Of a stretch of 64,000 nucleotides of DNA, positions 45,561 through 54,974 are shown piece after piece. A program made the position numbers and the translations under genes. Under the pieces are notes generated by a model. That model was not told the origin of the DNA. It saw only the letters and a program-made list of their open reading frames with translations, and made no database searches. The stretch lies in assembly GCA_019638485.1 (NCBI GenBank), contig JAHBTP010000003.1:248001-312000 (forward strand), read 5' to 3'. Origin of the DNA: Ferruginibacter sp. (GTDB lineage: Bacteria > Bacteroidota > Bacteroidia > Chitinophagales > Chitinophagaceae). Positions within the stretch are counted from its first letter, which is position 1; the number at the start of each line of letters is the position of its first letter.

Positions 45561-45660
45561 TTATCAATAGTTATTTGTTAAATTAAATAAGCTCATGCAT
45601 AGGTGCAGCATGAATTGTATTTTATTTGCCTATATTTATAAAGCCTAAAATAACCACACA

Positions 45661-46239
45661 ATGACCGAAGAGCAAATGCTTGCAGGGTGTATAAAGGAGC
45701 ACACTGCTTCCCAGGAGGCTTTATATCAAAGATTTAGTCCGCGAATGTTGGGTGTCTGTTACCGTTTTGCAGGCAATCGCGAAGATGCTGAGGATATGCT
45801 TCAAGAGGGATTTATCAAAGTATATACCCAAATCCATCAGTTTCGAAATGAAGGTTCATTAGAGGGATGGATTAGGCGCATTGTTGTTCATACGTGTATC
45901 AATCACCTTAAGAAGAATAAGAAATTTCGTGAAAGTGTTGATCTTATCCATGCAAGCCATCTTATCATTCGACCGGATACTATTCCCAGTATTATGCAGG
46001 CTAAACAAGTGGTGGAGTGTATAAGGTTACTACCATGGGGATACAGAACAGTTTTGAACTTGTATGCCATTGAGGGCTTTTCGCATCGCGAAATAGCTCA
46101 AATGCTGGAAATTGAAGAAAGCACCAGTCGTAGTCAATACACAAGGGCAAAGGCTATGCTGGAAGATATTCTTATTAAAAAGAATATCCTATCAAAACCA
46201 AGGAGTAATAGAAAACTAAGTGCAGTTGGAGCACATTAA
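45661..46239 (+). CDS. ECF-type RNA polymerase sigma factor
   Basis: 192-aa sigma-70 family factor with regions 2 and 4 only. Region 2: YQRFSPRMLGVCYRFAGNREDAEDMLQEGF (in part) with the DAEDMLQE core-binding motif near residue 41; region 4: VVECIRLLPWGYRTVLNLYAIEGFSHREIAQMLE (in part) near residue 118, a helix-turn-helix. The gene precedes, by 38 nt, a protein with a cytoplasmic head, one membrane helix and an outer-membrane-type domain, the usual layout of a Bacteroidota ECF pair. An imperfect inverted repeat (TCATGC / GCATGA) sits 65 nt upstream. Targets unknown. Confidence 0.92.
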   Translation: MTEEQMLAGCIKEHTASQEALYQRFSPRMLGVCYRFAGNREDAEDMLQEGFIKVYTQIHQFRNEGSLEGWIRRIVVHTCINHLKKNKKFRESVDLIHASHLIIRPDTIPSIMQAKQVVECIRLLPWGYRTVLNLYAIEGFSHREIAQMLEIEESTSRSQYTRAKAMLEDILIKKNILSKPRSNRKLSAVGAH

Positions 46240-46277
46240 ATAACATAAATTATCTTATCCAGTTGTAATCGAGAGAA

Positions 46278-47609
46278 ATGGCAGAACAATGGTTTGATGA
46301 TTCTTTTGAGGAATTTTTAAAGGAAACCACCAATGATTTCCGAATGTACCCTGACAAAAAGGTGTGGTATAGCATTTACAACAACCTTCACCCGGGGCGC
46401 AAGTGGCCGTCTGTGTCTGCTTTTTTATTATTCGCTATCTCACTTATTTATTTAGGGCAACCTAACCAACAGGTTAAACCAATTTCATCGTTAAATAAAC
46501 AGGCTGTCTCCACCTCAACATTATTAGCATCCACTGATAACATAGGAAAAGAACTCACAACCATCCAGGAAATCAACCCACCTCTGACATCCACTCATAC
46601 TAAAGAAAGAAAAAAGACCAGCAATTATCAGGAGAATATTATAACAACAAAAGTAACGGATGATAACCCCTATTTTGTTGAGGAGTTAAAAAAGAAAAAG
46701 CATACCAATCCCTTCCTCAACATCTCTCTTACAGGAATAGCAGGAGAACGTGAAATGATAGAAATAAATAAAGAATTGGAACTAAAGGCTACCGTCTCTT
46801 ATCTCACTCAAGAGGATGAAAACCTTAACTCTCCATCAACCACAATGGAAACAAAAGCTAATCAAGAAATACAAAAAAGCAAAGAAAGAAAAAGTCATAA
46901 TACAAAAACCAAAACACCGTTTGCATATCAAGTTTATGCAACACCTTCATTTAGTTTCAGATCGGGAAATGATAATTTAACTTCCGCCACATTACCTGAT
47001 TTAAACGTTAATGATGATAGAAGCATAATTTTCACCCCAGGTTTAAATATTGAAACAGGCGCTAATGTTTTGTATAATTTATCATCCGATTTTAGAGTTA
47101 AAGCAGGTATCCAATTAAACTACACAAATTACATGGTTAGTAGTGTTGTCAATGATGAAGAATTTGCCAAAACAACCGGTGGCTATTCCATAAGAGGTGG
47201 CGCCAGCCATAATTTTGACCACTTACAAACGGCTTTCAGTGCAACAAATTATAATAGCAATACTTATCAGGTTTCTTTACCCTTAGGAGCAGATTATAAA
47301 ATTGCAGGAAATAGTTTTCTTGAATGGTATGCCGGTGCTACGATACAACCAACATTAATTACCGGAGCAAACATTTCTTCTTCCACAAGCCAACAAAATA
47401 ATGTTAATCCTGATGAGTCTATGCTACGCAGATTTAATATGAATGGTGGAGTAGAAACATTTTTAGCATATAAAATACATAAAGGACTAATAATAAATGC
47501 AGGCCCTCAGTTTAGATATCAATTCCTCTCTTCCTACCAGGATAAATATTCCTATGATGAGAAGCTATATAATATTGGTATTAAACTAGGAATCACCACC
47601 CGTTTTTAA
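46278..47609 (+). CDS. Membrane protein partner of the ECF sigma factor, C-terminal outer-membrane-type barrel
   Basis: 443-aa protein. Residues 1-42 are a soluble head (FEEFLKETTNDFRMYPDKKVWYSIYNNL in part), residues ~43-60 a membrane helix (PSVSAFLLFAISLIYLG), then a ~150-residue low-complexity charged linker, and from ~215 a porin-family beta-barrel-like region (PFAYQVYATPSFSFRSG, TGANVLYNLSSDFRVKAGIQLNYT, LPLGADYKIAGNSFLEWYAG, GLIINAGPQFRYQFLSS) ending in GITTRF with a terminal Phe. An inner-membrane anchor plus a barrel-like C-terminus in one chain is odd but recurs behind ECF sigma genes in this phylum. Possibly an anti-sigma or envelope stress sensor; inference only. Confidence 0.7.
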   Translation: MAEQWFDDSFEEFLKETTNDFRMYPDKKVWYSIYNNLHPGRKWPSVSAFLLFAISLIYLGQPNQQVKPISSLNKQAVSTSTLLASTDNIGKELTTIQEINPPLTSTHTKERKKTSNYQENIITTKVTDDNPYFVEELKKKKHTNPFLNISLTGIAGEREMIEINKELELKATVSYLTQEDENLNSPSTTMETKANQEIQKSKERKSHNTKTKTPFAYQVYATPSFSFRSGNDNLTSATLPDLNVNDDRSIIFTPGLNIETGANVLYNLSSDFRVKAGIQLNYTNYMVSSVVNDEEFAKTTGGYSIRGGASHNFDHLQTAFSATNYNSNTYQVSLPLGADYKIAGNSFLEWYAGATIQPTLITGANISSSTSQQNNVNPDESMLRRFNMNGGVETFLAYKIHKGLIINAGPQFRYQFLSSYQDKYSYDEKLYNIGIKLGITTRF

Positions 47610-47662
47610 CAAAACACCTCCCTTCTTTTTAAGGTGAACTCATTAAGCAAACTAGTTTTAAT

Positions 47663-47670
47663 TAGCTTTG
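47663..47670 (+). promoter_or_regulatory. -7 promoter box (TAGCTTTG)
   Basis: TAGCTTTG ends 4 nt before the ATG of the lipoprotein gene at 47675, the same geometry as at gpmI and nadC. Confidence 0.5.
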
Positions 47671-47674
47671 CAAT

Positions 47675-48271
47675 ATGCGCTATTTATTCATTTTTATTTC
47701 TGTATCTACATTTTTTGCGTGCCAGCAAAAATCACAAGATGGTGCAGATCCTATTCCAATAAACAATATAGATTCTTTAACCAAACAGGAAGAAAATTTC
47801 TTTCCGGTTACTGTTTATTTTAAAGGACAGATTCATGATATTATTGAAAAAGGAATTAATCCACTAAAAATTATTCCTTTAAATGGAAAATATGATTCAA
47901 CCTGGTTAAAAGTAGAAACACTAAACAAAGAATTTGCTGACTTTCTAACCCCGGTAATTGATACAGTAAATATGAAGCCTTGGTTTACCGAATCAAAGTT
48001 TTTAGATAATACAATAGAAGCATTTACCTGGACTTATGATGCAAAGCCCAACATTCCCGATTCAATAAATCTTCGCAATTGGACTGTTTATGTGAATCCT
48101 AATAGTGGAAAGGTTACCAGTATTTATATGAAAAAAATACTTCCTGATTCCAAGCAGTTACAGCTAACTTGGTATGCAGATTCCTGTACCCATGCAATTA
48201 CTGTAGGTGAAAAGAACGGAAAAGCTGTTATCCTCAACCAAACAACGATATTATGGGATTTTAATCCATGA
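47675..48271 (+). CDS. Predicted lipoprotein of unknown function
   Basis: 198-aa protein with a type II signal peptide (MRYLFIFISVSTFFACQQK, lipidated Cys at residue 16). The mature domain is beta-rich (FPVTVYFKGQIHDIIEKGINPL; YDSTWLKVETLNKEF; NWTVYVNPNSGKVTSIYMKK; VILNQTTILWDF) and I do not recognise its family. It overlaps uvrC by 4 nt (ATGA), so the two are co-translated although no functional link is known. Confidence 0.75.
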   Translation: MRYLFIFISVSTFFACQQKSQDGADPIPINNIDSLTKQEENFFPVTVYFKGQIHDIIEKGINPLKIIPLNGKYDSTWLKVETLNKEFADFLTPVIDTVNMKPWFTESKFLDNTIEAFTWTYDAKPNIPDSINLRNWTVYVNPNSGKVTSIYMKKILPDSKQLQLTWYADSCTHAITVGEKNGKAVILNQTTILWDFNP

Positions 48272-50085
48272 CAAAAGAAGAATTTTCACATATTGCACCA
48301 ACCCTACCTACCGGTCCGGGTATTTATAAATACTTCAGCGAAGCCAATGTTTTAATATATGTAGGAAAGGCAAAAAATCTTCGGAAAAGGATAAGCAGTT
48401 ATTTTTCTAAAACACTGCAGAGTTACAAAACGATTGAGCTTGTAAATAAAATTCATCATATTGAATTTACCATTGTTGATTCTGAACAAGATGCCTTTTT
48501 ATTGGAAAACTCATTAATAAAAGAATACCAACCCCATTTCAATATAAGCCTGAAAGATGATAAGACATACCCATACATCGTTATAAAAAATGAACCTTTT
48601 CCACGTGTATTTTTTACCCGTCAAAAAATCAATGACGGGTCAATGTATTTTGGTCCCTATACTTCAGTAGGTCGAGTTCGTGAATTACTTAATTTTATTA
48701 AGCAGAATATTCCACTTCGAACCTGTAAGCTATCACTTACAAAAAGCAAAATTGAAAATAAGAAATTTAAGGTATGCTTAGAGTATCATTTAGGGAATTG
48801 TCTTGGCCCGTGTGAAGGATACCAAAGTGAGGAAGAATATATGGATGGAATTAAGCGGGTAGTAGACTTGTTAAAAGGGAACCTGAGCCCGGTAATCCAA
48901 TATTTTAAAAAGGAAATGAAAAGGCACGCAGATAAATTGGAATTTGAAAAGGCCGCACAATACCGAGCAAAAATTGAGTACTTACGTGAATACAAATCAA
49001 AATCAGTTGTGGTAGGTGCTAAGACCGGAACAGTAGATGCTTTTTCCATTTTAGAGGAAGGAGATACCGCCTATGTAAACTATTTGGGAGTAAACAATGG
49101 TACAATTGTTCAAACACAAACAGTAGTATTAAAGAAAAAACTTGAAGAAAGTGCTGAAGATGTGCTTCCAATGGCGATAATGCGTATCAGAGGGCGATTT
49201 AATAGCGAAGCCAAAATAATATTGGTTCCATTTCACATAGATTATCCGCTCAAAGATGTGCAAATAATTATTCCAAAAGGTGGAGATCGTAAAAAATTAA
49301 TAGACCTGTCTATAAAAAATGTAAATCATTTTATCTCTGCATTAAAGGCGAAAAGATTACTTAGACTGGATGGAAAAGATGAAGCAGAAAAAACAGCGAT
49401 ACTACAACAGCTTCAAAAGGATTTACACCTTGTTCAAATACCCAGGCACATCGAATGTTTTGATAATTCAAATTTTCAGGGTAGTTATCCGGTTGCAGCA
49501 ATGGTATGTTTTGTAAATGGTGAACCCAATAAAAAGGAATATCGTCGCTTCAATATAAAAACTGTTGAAGGTATTAATGATTTTGCATCAATGAAAGAAG
49601 TGGTAGGAAGGCGGTATAAACGAATGATAGAGGATAACAAACCGCTGCCTCAATTAGTGATCATTGATGGTGGCAAAGGGCAATTGAATGCAGCATTAGA
49701 AAGCATTACCTCATTAGGGTTAAGAGGGAAGATGTCGGTTGTAGGACTAGCCAAGAAACAGGAAGAGGTTTTTTTTCCCGGAGACAGCAAATCTTTACAA
49801 TTACCCTGGGATAGCAAAAGTTTAAAATTAATTCGTCACATCAGAGATGAGGTACACCGATTTGGAATTACATTTCATAGGCAGAAAAGAAGTAAGGGAA
49901 CTTTTATAAGTAACCTAGAGCACATTCCCGGTATTGGGAAGAATACAGCAATTTCCTTATTAAAAAAATTCAGTTCTATACAGAACATCAAGCAACAGTC
50001 TGAAGAAAGCTTAGCCGGGGTAATCGGCAAATCGAAGGCGAAAACTGTATGGAACAGTCTTCATAATAACGAGTTGAGGGAGTGA
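48268..50085 (+). CDS. uvrC: Excinuclease ABC subunit C
   Basis: 605-aa nucleotide-excision-repair nuclease that cuts on both sides of DNA lesions with UvrA/UvrB. Domains in order: GIY-YIG nuclease (GPGIYKYFSEANVLIYVGKAKNLRKRISSYF in part) at residues ~15-95, UVR domain near 205-240 (ADKLEFEKAAQYRAKIEYL), an RNase H-like second nuclease with ECFDNSNFQGSYPVAAMVCF near 391 and LVIIDGGKGQLNAAL near 465, and a C-terminal helix-hairpin-helix (LEHIPGIGKNTAISLLKKF) near 550. Translation is coupled to the preceding lipoprotein gene. Confidence 0.96.
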   Translation: MTKEEFSHIAPTLPTGPGIYKYFSEANVLIYVGKAKNLRKRISSYFSKTLQSYKTIELVNKIHHIEFTIVDSEQDAFLLENSLIKEYQPHFNISLKDDKTYPYIVIKNEPFPRVFFTRQKINDGSMYFGPYTSVGRVRELLNFIKQNIPLRTCKLSLTKSKIENKKFKVCLEYHLGNCLGPCEGYQSEEEYMDGIKRVVDLLKGNLSPVIQYFKKEMKRHADKLEFEKAAQYRAKIEYLREYKSKSVVVGAKTGTVDAFSILEEGDTAYVNYLGVNNGTIVQTQTVVLKKKLEESAEDVLPMAIMRIRGRFNSEAKIILVPFHIDYPLKDVQIIIPKGGDRKKLIDLSIKNVNHFISALKAKRLLRLDGKDEAEKTAILQQLQKDLHLVQIPRHIECFDNSNFQGSYPVAAMVCFVNGEPNKKEYRRFNIKTVEGINDFASMKEVVGRRYKRMIEDNKPLPQLVIIDGGKGQLNAALESITSLGLRGKMSVVGLAKKQEEVFFPGDSKSLQLPWDSKSLKLIRHIRDEVHRFGITFHRQKRSKGTFISNLEHIPGIGKNTAISLLKKFSSIQNIKQQSEESLAGVIGKSKAKTVWNSLHNNELRE

Positions 50086-50118
50086 TTCAATTTGTTGGTA
50101 TCTGAATATTATAAAGCA

Positions 50119-50148
50119 AAGCGCCTTTCAATTTTTTGAAAGGCGCTT
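50119..50148. terminator. Strong hairpin between convergent uvrC and gldN
   Basis: A perfect 13-bp stem AAGCGCCTTTCAA / TTGAAAGGCGCTT around a TTTT loop. It is followed by AATTATTTT on the plus strand and by TGCTTTATAAT on the minus strand. It probably ends uvrC and may also protect gldN mRNA. Confidence 0.7.
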
Positions 50149-50172
50149 AATTATTTTAGCTATTATGCAGCA

Positions 50173-51183
50173 TTAATACTGCCACATATTCTGCTCGTAA
50201 TTGAAAATCTTGTCCTTTATATTTTCACCTTCAAACAACTGAAGCATTTTATTTTCGCTCAAGCTCTTAAATTGAAATATATACTGATCGCGTGGATTAT
50301 CCATTGAACTTTTAATAATACGACCATAAAACATACGGCTTTCGAACAGCTCTTCCCAACTCATTCTTCCTCCATAGTTTTTACCGTTGTACACTTCATA
50401 CTTAGCAAGGATGGGGCGTAAGTCAGGATAGTAAACCCAAAAGAGCTCTGCATCACCCACGTTTAAACCCATAGTGGTAATAATACTTTTTACAGGTGCT
50501 ATGCCTAAAATTCTCCAAAACAAACGTGAACTTTCCTTATCAAAAATCACCTCTTCTTTAACACGAAAACGATAGAAGGAATCAAGGTTTACTTCGGGTG
50601 CCAGCGTTTTAAATCCTGTTTGATTACCAAACTCATCATAAATAGGAACATCAATAGGCTCACCTGAAATTTGTTTGGCTACCTCTGCTTTGGTTAAAGG
50701 GGTGGTGAAACGATCATCATTAGAACTAAAAACAGTAACCGCGCTATCCTGAATAGCTTGCATCAATATAGAGATAAAGCGTTGGTTACCGTTATCTTCA
50801 TCTGCAGCATAATTGAAGGGATGATTGATCTTTTCTCTTGTATCAATCTCACGCCAAATACGTTGTCTATAAATAGCGTCATCTGCTCTCAAATGTTCGT
50901 AAGGTAAAGGTGTTCTGTCTTTAACGTCTAAAGTAGAGTAATCTACACCATTATCTTCGCGTAATGATTTCTTCACTAACCGAATCGGAAGGCTGTCATT
51001 CACCGGAGGGGGAGGTGCTACTACAGTAGCAACAGTATCCGGTGTAGGAGCCACATTGGTTGGTGCGGCTGTAGTTTTTCTTGCGGTAGTTCTTTTTTTT
51101 GTATTACGCTTTTGGGCAAAGGTAGCATCGGTGATACCTACCGTAAGGGCAACTAAAAACAGAACTTTTAAAATACGTTTCAT
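50173..51183 (-). CDS. gldN: Gliding motility/type IX secretion protein GldN
   Basis: 336-aa periplasmic ring component (PorN equivalent) that links GldM to the outer-membrane GldK ring. Signal peptide MKRILKVLFLVALTVGITDATFAQ, then a basic, Pro/Thr-rich linker (KRNTKKRTTARKTTAAPTN), then the GldN domain (YRQRIWREIDTREKINHPFNY near residue 100; FWRILGIAPVKSI; AELFWVYYPDLRPILAKYEVYN; MSWEELFESRMFYGRII). I use ATG 51183 rather than a TTG six codons earlier. Fourth gene of gldKLMN, 24 nt after gldM. Confidence 0.93.
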   Translation of the reverse strand: MKRILKVLFLVALTVGITDATFAQKRNTKKRTTARKTTAAPTNVAPTPDTVATVVAPPPPVNDSLPIRLVKKSLREDNGVDYSTLDVKDRTPLPYEHLRADDAIYRQRIWREIDTREKINHPFNYAADEDNGNQRFISILMQAIQDSAVTVFSSNDDRFTTPLTKAEVAKQISGEPIDVPIYDEFGNQTGFKTLAPEVNLDSFYRFRVKEEVIFDKESSRLFWRILGIAPVKSIITTMGLNVGDAELFWVYYPDLRPILAKYEVYNGKNYGGRMSWEELFESRMFYGRIIKSSMDNPRDQYIFQFKSLSENKMLQLFEGENIKDKIFNYEQNMWQY

Positions 51184-51207
51184 GGTGTTCGTTGTTTTCA
51201 ATGAATA

Positions 51208-52710
51208 TTAGAATAGGATGATTCCCACTCCCTGAATAGTACGGGTTCCATCCGGTCCTGAAACCTTCACATTATCAAAGGTAATTGCTGATCCAGGTTG
51301 ACAACGCTGCATATAGTCGTGCAAGTTTCCTAATGAATTGCTACTAATAGATGTTTGGGATACACTATTAAATCCTGCACCTGAAAAATAAACCGTTGCA
51401 CTTACCACTTTGTACTGCAAATCGAAGTCAAAATTTTCCAACTCTGCACGGCAAAATTGTTGATTTTTAAAGGTTACTGATGGCATTCTGGTACCACCTG
51501 GTCCAACCTTAAAAATAGGATCCGGAATACGTTTAACTCTAAACTCAAAAGTTGAAGGTTTCTTATCAGCAGTAACCGTAATAGATGCTTTACCGGGTGT
51601 TGTTACCCGAACAGTACGTTTATCGTTGCTACCGGTAATAGTACCGCCGGTCATGCTTACTGATGTTTTATCCCAACCGGTTGGAGATCCGATAGTAACC
51701 GGATTATCCACACCAATATAGAATACATTCATCTTATCAAGCATTACGGCAGCTCCGCCCGGTGTTCCCACTGTGTATTCAACATCCTTTGTTTCTACTT
51801 TTTCATTACCATCCTGATCGCGATAGCGGATAGTTACAGGCACTTTACGTGAGCCGGCACCGGATGCAGTAACCTTATAGGTAGCCGCACCATCAACTGC
51901 AGGAATATTAGAGCCTCCAATACTGATTTGAGGTTGAGCTGCAGAGCTATAAGCACCTACACCGGCAGTAATTATCACTTCCTGACCGGGCATAACATAG
52001 TTAGAGCTTTGTCCAACCAAAACACCGGTTTTATCGAAGCGAACAGTTACTTCACCAATTTTTGAGTGCGCATAGGTCACCACTTGGTTTTCAGCATTCT
52101 TCACATTATTTTGATACTTACTTAGCAGGGTTACCGCTGCAACGGCGGGCATCATTCTAAAGCTGGCAGTAATTACATCTTTACCGGGATCTTTAGGGTC
52201 TCCTGCATCAACAGCAAATGAACCTCCAAAATGACCCTTTAAATCAGGGCTCAGGTTGAGCATATCATTTCTGTATTTTTTCAATTTTCCATCAAGTTTC
52301 TTTCCTTCTCCTTTAGTGTCCATTAAATAAGAAGAAATATTTAACTGATTAAGTTGATAAATAGAATCCTTTTCCTTTTCGTCCCACTTTAATCCGGCTC
52401 CTACTTTAATTTCATGTTTTAAAAATTCAAGATAGTTAACCAGATCATCAGACATTTTTTGGGCGCCTTTGGCTACTTTTTCCCATTCTTCTGCCTTTTC
52501 GCGGGTTGCAGGATCCTTCTTTTTTGTTTCGAAGGATTCAAATATAGTTTTATTGGCAGTATCCAGATTTTTATTTGAAGCGATCAAACTGTTCTCAACT
52601 GTTTTAAAAGCCTCAATTACTTCTGCCGAAACGTTCAAAGCCAACAGCGCCGTCAGTACCAGGTACATCAGGTTAATCATCTTTTGCCGTGGCTCTTTGG
52701 GCATTGCCAT
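51208..52710 (-). CDS. gldM: Gliding motility/type IX secretion protein GldM
   Basis: 500-aa inner-membrane protein (PorM equivalent) whose single N-terminal helix pairs with GldL to form the proton-driven rotary motor and whose long periplasmic part reaches the GldKN ring. Begins MAMPKEPRQKMINLMYLVLTALLALNVSAEV (in part), with the conserved helix, then a helical domain and three beta-sandwich domains in the C-terminal half (SKIGEVTVRFDKTGVLVGQSS, AAVMLDKMNVFYIGVDNPVTI, VGPGGTRMPSVTF). Length close to the family norm. Located 61 nt after gldL. Confidence 0.95.
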   Translation of the reverse strand: MAMPKEPRQKMINLMYLVLTALLALNVSAEVIEAFKTVENSLIASNKNLDTANKTIFESFETKKKDPATREKAEEWEKVAKGAQKMSDDLVNYLEFLKHEIKVGAGLKWDEKEKDSIYQLNQLNISSYLMDTKGEGKKLDGKLKKYRNDMLNLSPDLKGHFGGSFAVDAGDPKDPGKDVITASFRMMPAVAAVTLLSKYQNNVKNAENQVVTYAHSKIGEVTVRFDKTGVLVGQSSNYVMPGQEVIITAGVGAYSSAAQPQISIGGSNIPAVDGAATYKVTASGAGSRKVPVTIRYRDQDGNEKVETKDVEYTVGTPGGAAVMLDKMNVFYIGVDNPVTIGSPTGWDKTSVSMTGGTITGSNDKRTVRVTTPGKASITVTADKKPSTFEFRVKRIPDPIFKVGPGGTRMPSVTFKNQQFCRAELENFDFDLQYKVVSATVYFSGAGFNSVSQTSISSNSLGNLHDYMQRCQPGSAITFDNVKVSGPDGTRTIQGVGIILF

Positions 52711-52770
52711 ATTGTGTGGATTTAATTGTTTTTATGAATGTTGTTTAAACTAAGAAAATAAATCACTTTA

Positions 52771-53526
52771 TTATCTACCCTGCATTGCGGTCAACATATT
52801 GCCGTAAACAGCATTCAGCTTACCCAAATTATTTGCCAGTGTACCAATTTGATCTTTAGTACGGTTTGCATCATCTACAGTACTAATCATTGCTTGACTA
52901 GCTTCAGCCATCTTGCTATAGAATGTGTTCATTACTTTCACATGGTTGTTGCTTTCCTTCAACTCCATTTCATAAATAGTATTAAGCGAGCTAAGATTCT
53001 TGGTCAGTGTTTGAACCTGATCGTGGAAACCTTTTGCGCTTTCAGAAGCACTATTAAAAGAATGCATGGTTTGTGCACTATTTGCAAATGCAGTAGCCAT
53101 ATTTCCAATTGCGGAAGTAGCTTCTTTTGTTTTACTTGAAAAATCACTGGTAGATTTTACCACATCACTCACATCAGAAATTCCTGATACAGATGAAGTT
53201 AATTTATTAAATCCTTCACCCAGTTTTTTTAAGCTGGTAGGTGTAATATCAGCGTCCTGCATCATTTTATCCATATTTTTCAATACTGGATTTCCTGCTT
53301 CAGCAGCAGAAGCTGGCATCCCCGGCTCGGGTGGAGGAGCGAACAAATACAATAATGCATAGGCAAGAAACACAGCTGCCTCTGTGTAAAGGCCAATCTT
53401 TAGCCATACATCGGCACCGGGTGCGTGAGTAATTTTAAACAATGCACCAAGTAGTACAGGTACCGCAGCAGCAGAAACGAAAATGTTTAGAATCCTATCA
53501 ATTGGACGTGATTGACCAGCAGCCAT
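52771..53526 (-). CDS. gldL: Gliding motility/type IX secretion motor protein GldL
   Basis: 251-aa inner-membrane protein (PorL equivalent) with two membrane helices near residues 13-30 and 40-63 (IFVSAAAVPVLLGALFKI; LKIGLYTEAAVFLAYALLYLF); the second carries the Glu proposed to conduct protons. The rest is cytoplasmic and helical with heptad-like repeats (FSSKTKEATSAIGNMATAFANSAQTM in part), consistent with the coiled cytoplasmic part of the family. Separated from gldK by 127 nt holding an 11-bp hairpin. Confidence 0.94.
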   Translation of the reverse strand: MAAGQSRPIDRILNIFVSAAAVPVLLGALFKITHAPGADVWLKIGLYTEAAVFLAYALLYLFAPPPEPGMPASAAEAGNPVLKNMDKMMQDADITPTSLKKLGEGFNKLTSSVSGISDVSDVVKSTSDFSSKTKEATSAIGNMATAFANSAQTMHSFNSASESAKGFHDQVQTLTKNLSSLNTIYEMELKESNNHVKVMNTFYSKMAEASQAMISTVDDANRTKDQIGTLANNLGKLNAVYGNMLTAMQGR

Positions 53527-53580
53527 AGTTTTTGTGTTTTTTAGTTAAGTGGATTTTGTTTGTTATTAAAAATACTTAAT

Positions 53581-53614
53581 AAGGTAATCCGGAATGTTAT
53601 AGACGGATTACCTT
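53581..53614 (-). other. Hairpin in the gldK-gldL gap
   Basis: AAGGTAATCCG pairs perfectly with CGGATTACCTT around a 12-nt loop in the 127-nt gap. On the transcribed minus strand it is followed by ATTAAGTATTTTT, an imperfect U tract, so it could be a partial terminator or a processing/stability element that lets gldK be made in different amount from gldLMN. Confidence 0.5.
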
Positions 53615-53653
53615 TTATTAATGTCATTAAATTTTTGATTAAAATTTTTCTTA

Positions 53654-54949
53654 TTAGCGTTTTCTTGATGTTACAGCGGGTAAATCAATCACACTCCTAA
53701 ATCCAATATAGGATTTAGCCGTATCCATATATTCATAGCTACGAGTAGAAACCTGTAACATGAATCCTACATCCTTCCAACTTCCACCACGTAATACCTT
53801 ACGCTTCATCCGAGGAGGATCAGAATCCTTCGAATTCCAACGAATATCAGGGTTCATATCGTGCTGGAAGTTGTAACCTCCTTCAGAATATAAAGATGCT
53901 GTCCACTCTGCTACGTTACCTGACATATTATACAAACCGAAATCATTAGGCCAATAAGCATCGGCTCTCACTGTATAAAAGCCTCCATCTTCCGGGTAAT
54001 TTCCTCTTCCGGGTTTGAAGTTAGCCAAAAGGCAACCTTTTTTATTACGAAGATAAGGGCCACCCCATGGGTATTGTGCTTGTGAACGTCCGCCGCGAGC
54101 AGCATATTCCCATTGTGCCTCAGTAGGAAGATGGAAATTAGACTCAGGAGTACGCTTTTTACTTTCAAGGAATGAATTAAAATAATGAGTACGCCATTCG
54201 CAAAATGCATTCGCCTGTTTCCAGTTAACACCCACTACAGGATAATTTCCAAATACAGGGTGATTAAAATATCTTTTTGCCATGGGTTCATTATAGGAAT
54301 AAGAGAAATCTCTTACCCAACACAATGAGTCAGGATAAACAGGAATTTGTTTCTTAATTATAAATGCAGACCTGGGTACTGTAGCATCTCTATTTTGAGC
54401 AGCAGCACTATAATCGAATATTTCTGACTGATATACAATTTTTGTTGCATCAAGTTCTTTCTTACCGAAAATTCTATTATCCGGTGTAACTATTATAGCA
54501 TCAATCTTTTCAATAGTAGCCTTGTCGCCCCACTTAATTTCTTTAACTTTTTTCCAATCTACCGCTTCATTACCATTTACATCCTGTTTAATATATCCCA
54601 TCAACTTTGCAGCAATAGAATCTCTTACCCAGTTGGTAAATTGACGATATTGGTTATTGGTAATCTCTGTTGCATCCATCCAAAAACCACTAATGGAAAC
54701 AGCCTTGTTGCGTGCGGTAAATGAAAAGTTTACATCTTCATCACTTGGCCCCATGTGGAATGTACCTTGGGGAACGTAAACCATACCAACAGGTTTCTTC
54801 ATATTATATTTCGCACCGGGTGCTACGCCATGAAGTTGACCATCATTTGGTAATGCACGAGATTTCTTTTTCCCACTAATCAACTTACAGCTTGTGGCAG
54901 AAGAAAGAATAGCGAAAACGGCGATCAGATAGAAAATCCGATTTGTCAT
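53654..54949 (-). CDS. gldK: Gliding motility/type IX secretion lipoprotein GldK
   Basis: 431-aa outer-membrane-associated lipoprotein (PorK equivalent) forming the periplasmic ring with GldN. Lipobox SATSC near residue 20 after MTNRIFYLIAVFAILS. The body is a formylglycine-generating-enzyme/sulfatase-modifying fold: GTFHMGPSDEDVNF near 60, MDATEITNNQYRQF, LPTEAQWEYAARGG near 275, GNVAEWTASLY near 352, and VLRGGSWKDV near 390. The -7 box at 54975-54982 lies downstream of an upstream in-frame ATG at 55012, which excludes that longer start. First gene of gldKLMN. Confidence 0.95.
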   Translation of the reverse strand: MTNRIFYLIAVFAILSSATSCKLISGKKKSRALPNDGQLHGVAPGAKYNMKKPVGMVYVPQGTFHMGPSDEDVNFSFTARNKAVSISGFWMDATEITNNQYRQFTNWVRDSIAAKLMGYIKQDVNGNEAVDWKKVKEIKWGDKATIEKIDAIIVTPDNRIFGKKELDATKIVYQSEIFDYSAAAQNRDATVPRSAFIIKKQIPVYPDSLCWVRDFSYSYNEPMAKRYFNHPVFGNYPVVGVNWKQANAFCEWRTHYFNSFLESKKRTPESNFHLPTEAQWEYAARGGRSQAQYPWGGPYLRNKKGCLLANFKPGRGNYPEDGGFYTVRADAYWPNDFGLYNMSGNVAEWTASLYSEGGYNFQHDMNPDIRWNSKDSDPPRMKRKVLRGGSWKDVGFMLQVSTRSYEYMDTAKSYIGFRSVIDLPAVTSRKR

Positions 54950-54974
54950 CTTGTTAAACTTTGAGGGTAATAGG

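Noticed and set aside
45590..45622. Inverted repeat TCATGC / GCATGA upstream of the ECF sigma gene as an operator
   Set aside because: Only 6-bp arms with a 9-nt spacer and no second instance in the window; could be chance in AT-rich sequence.
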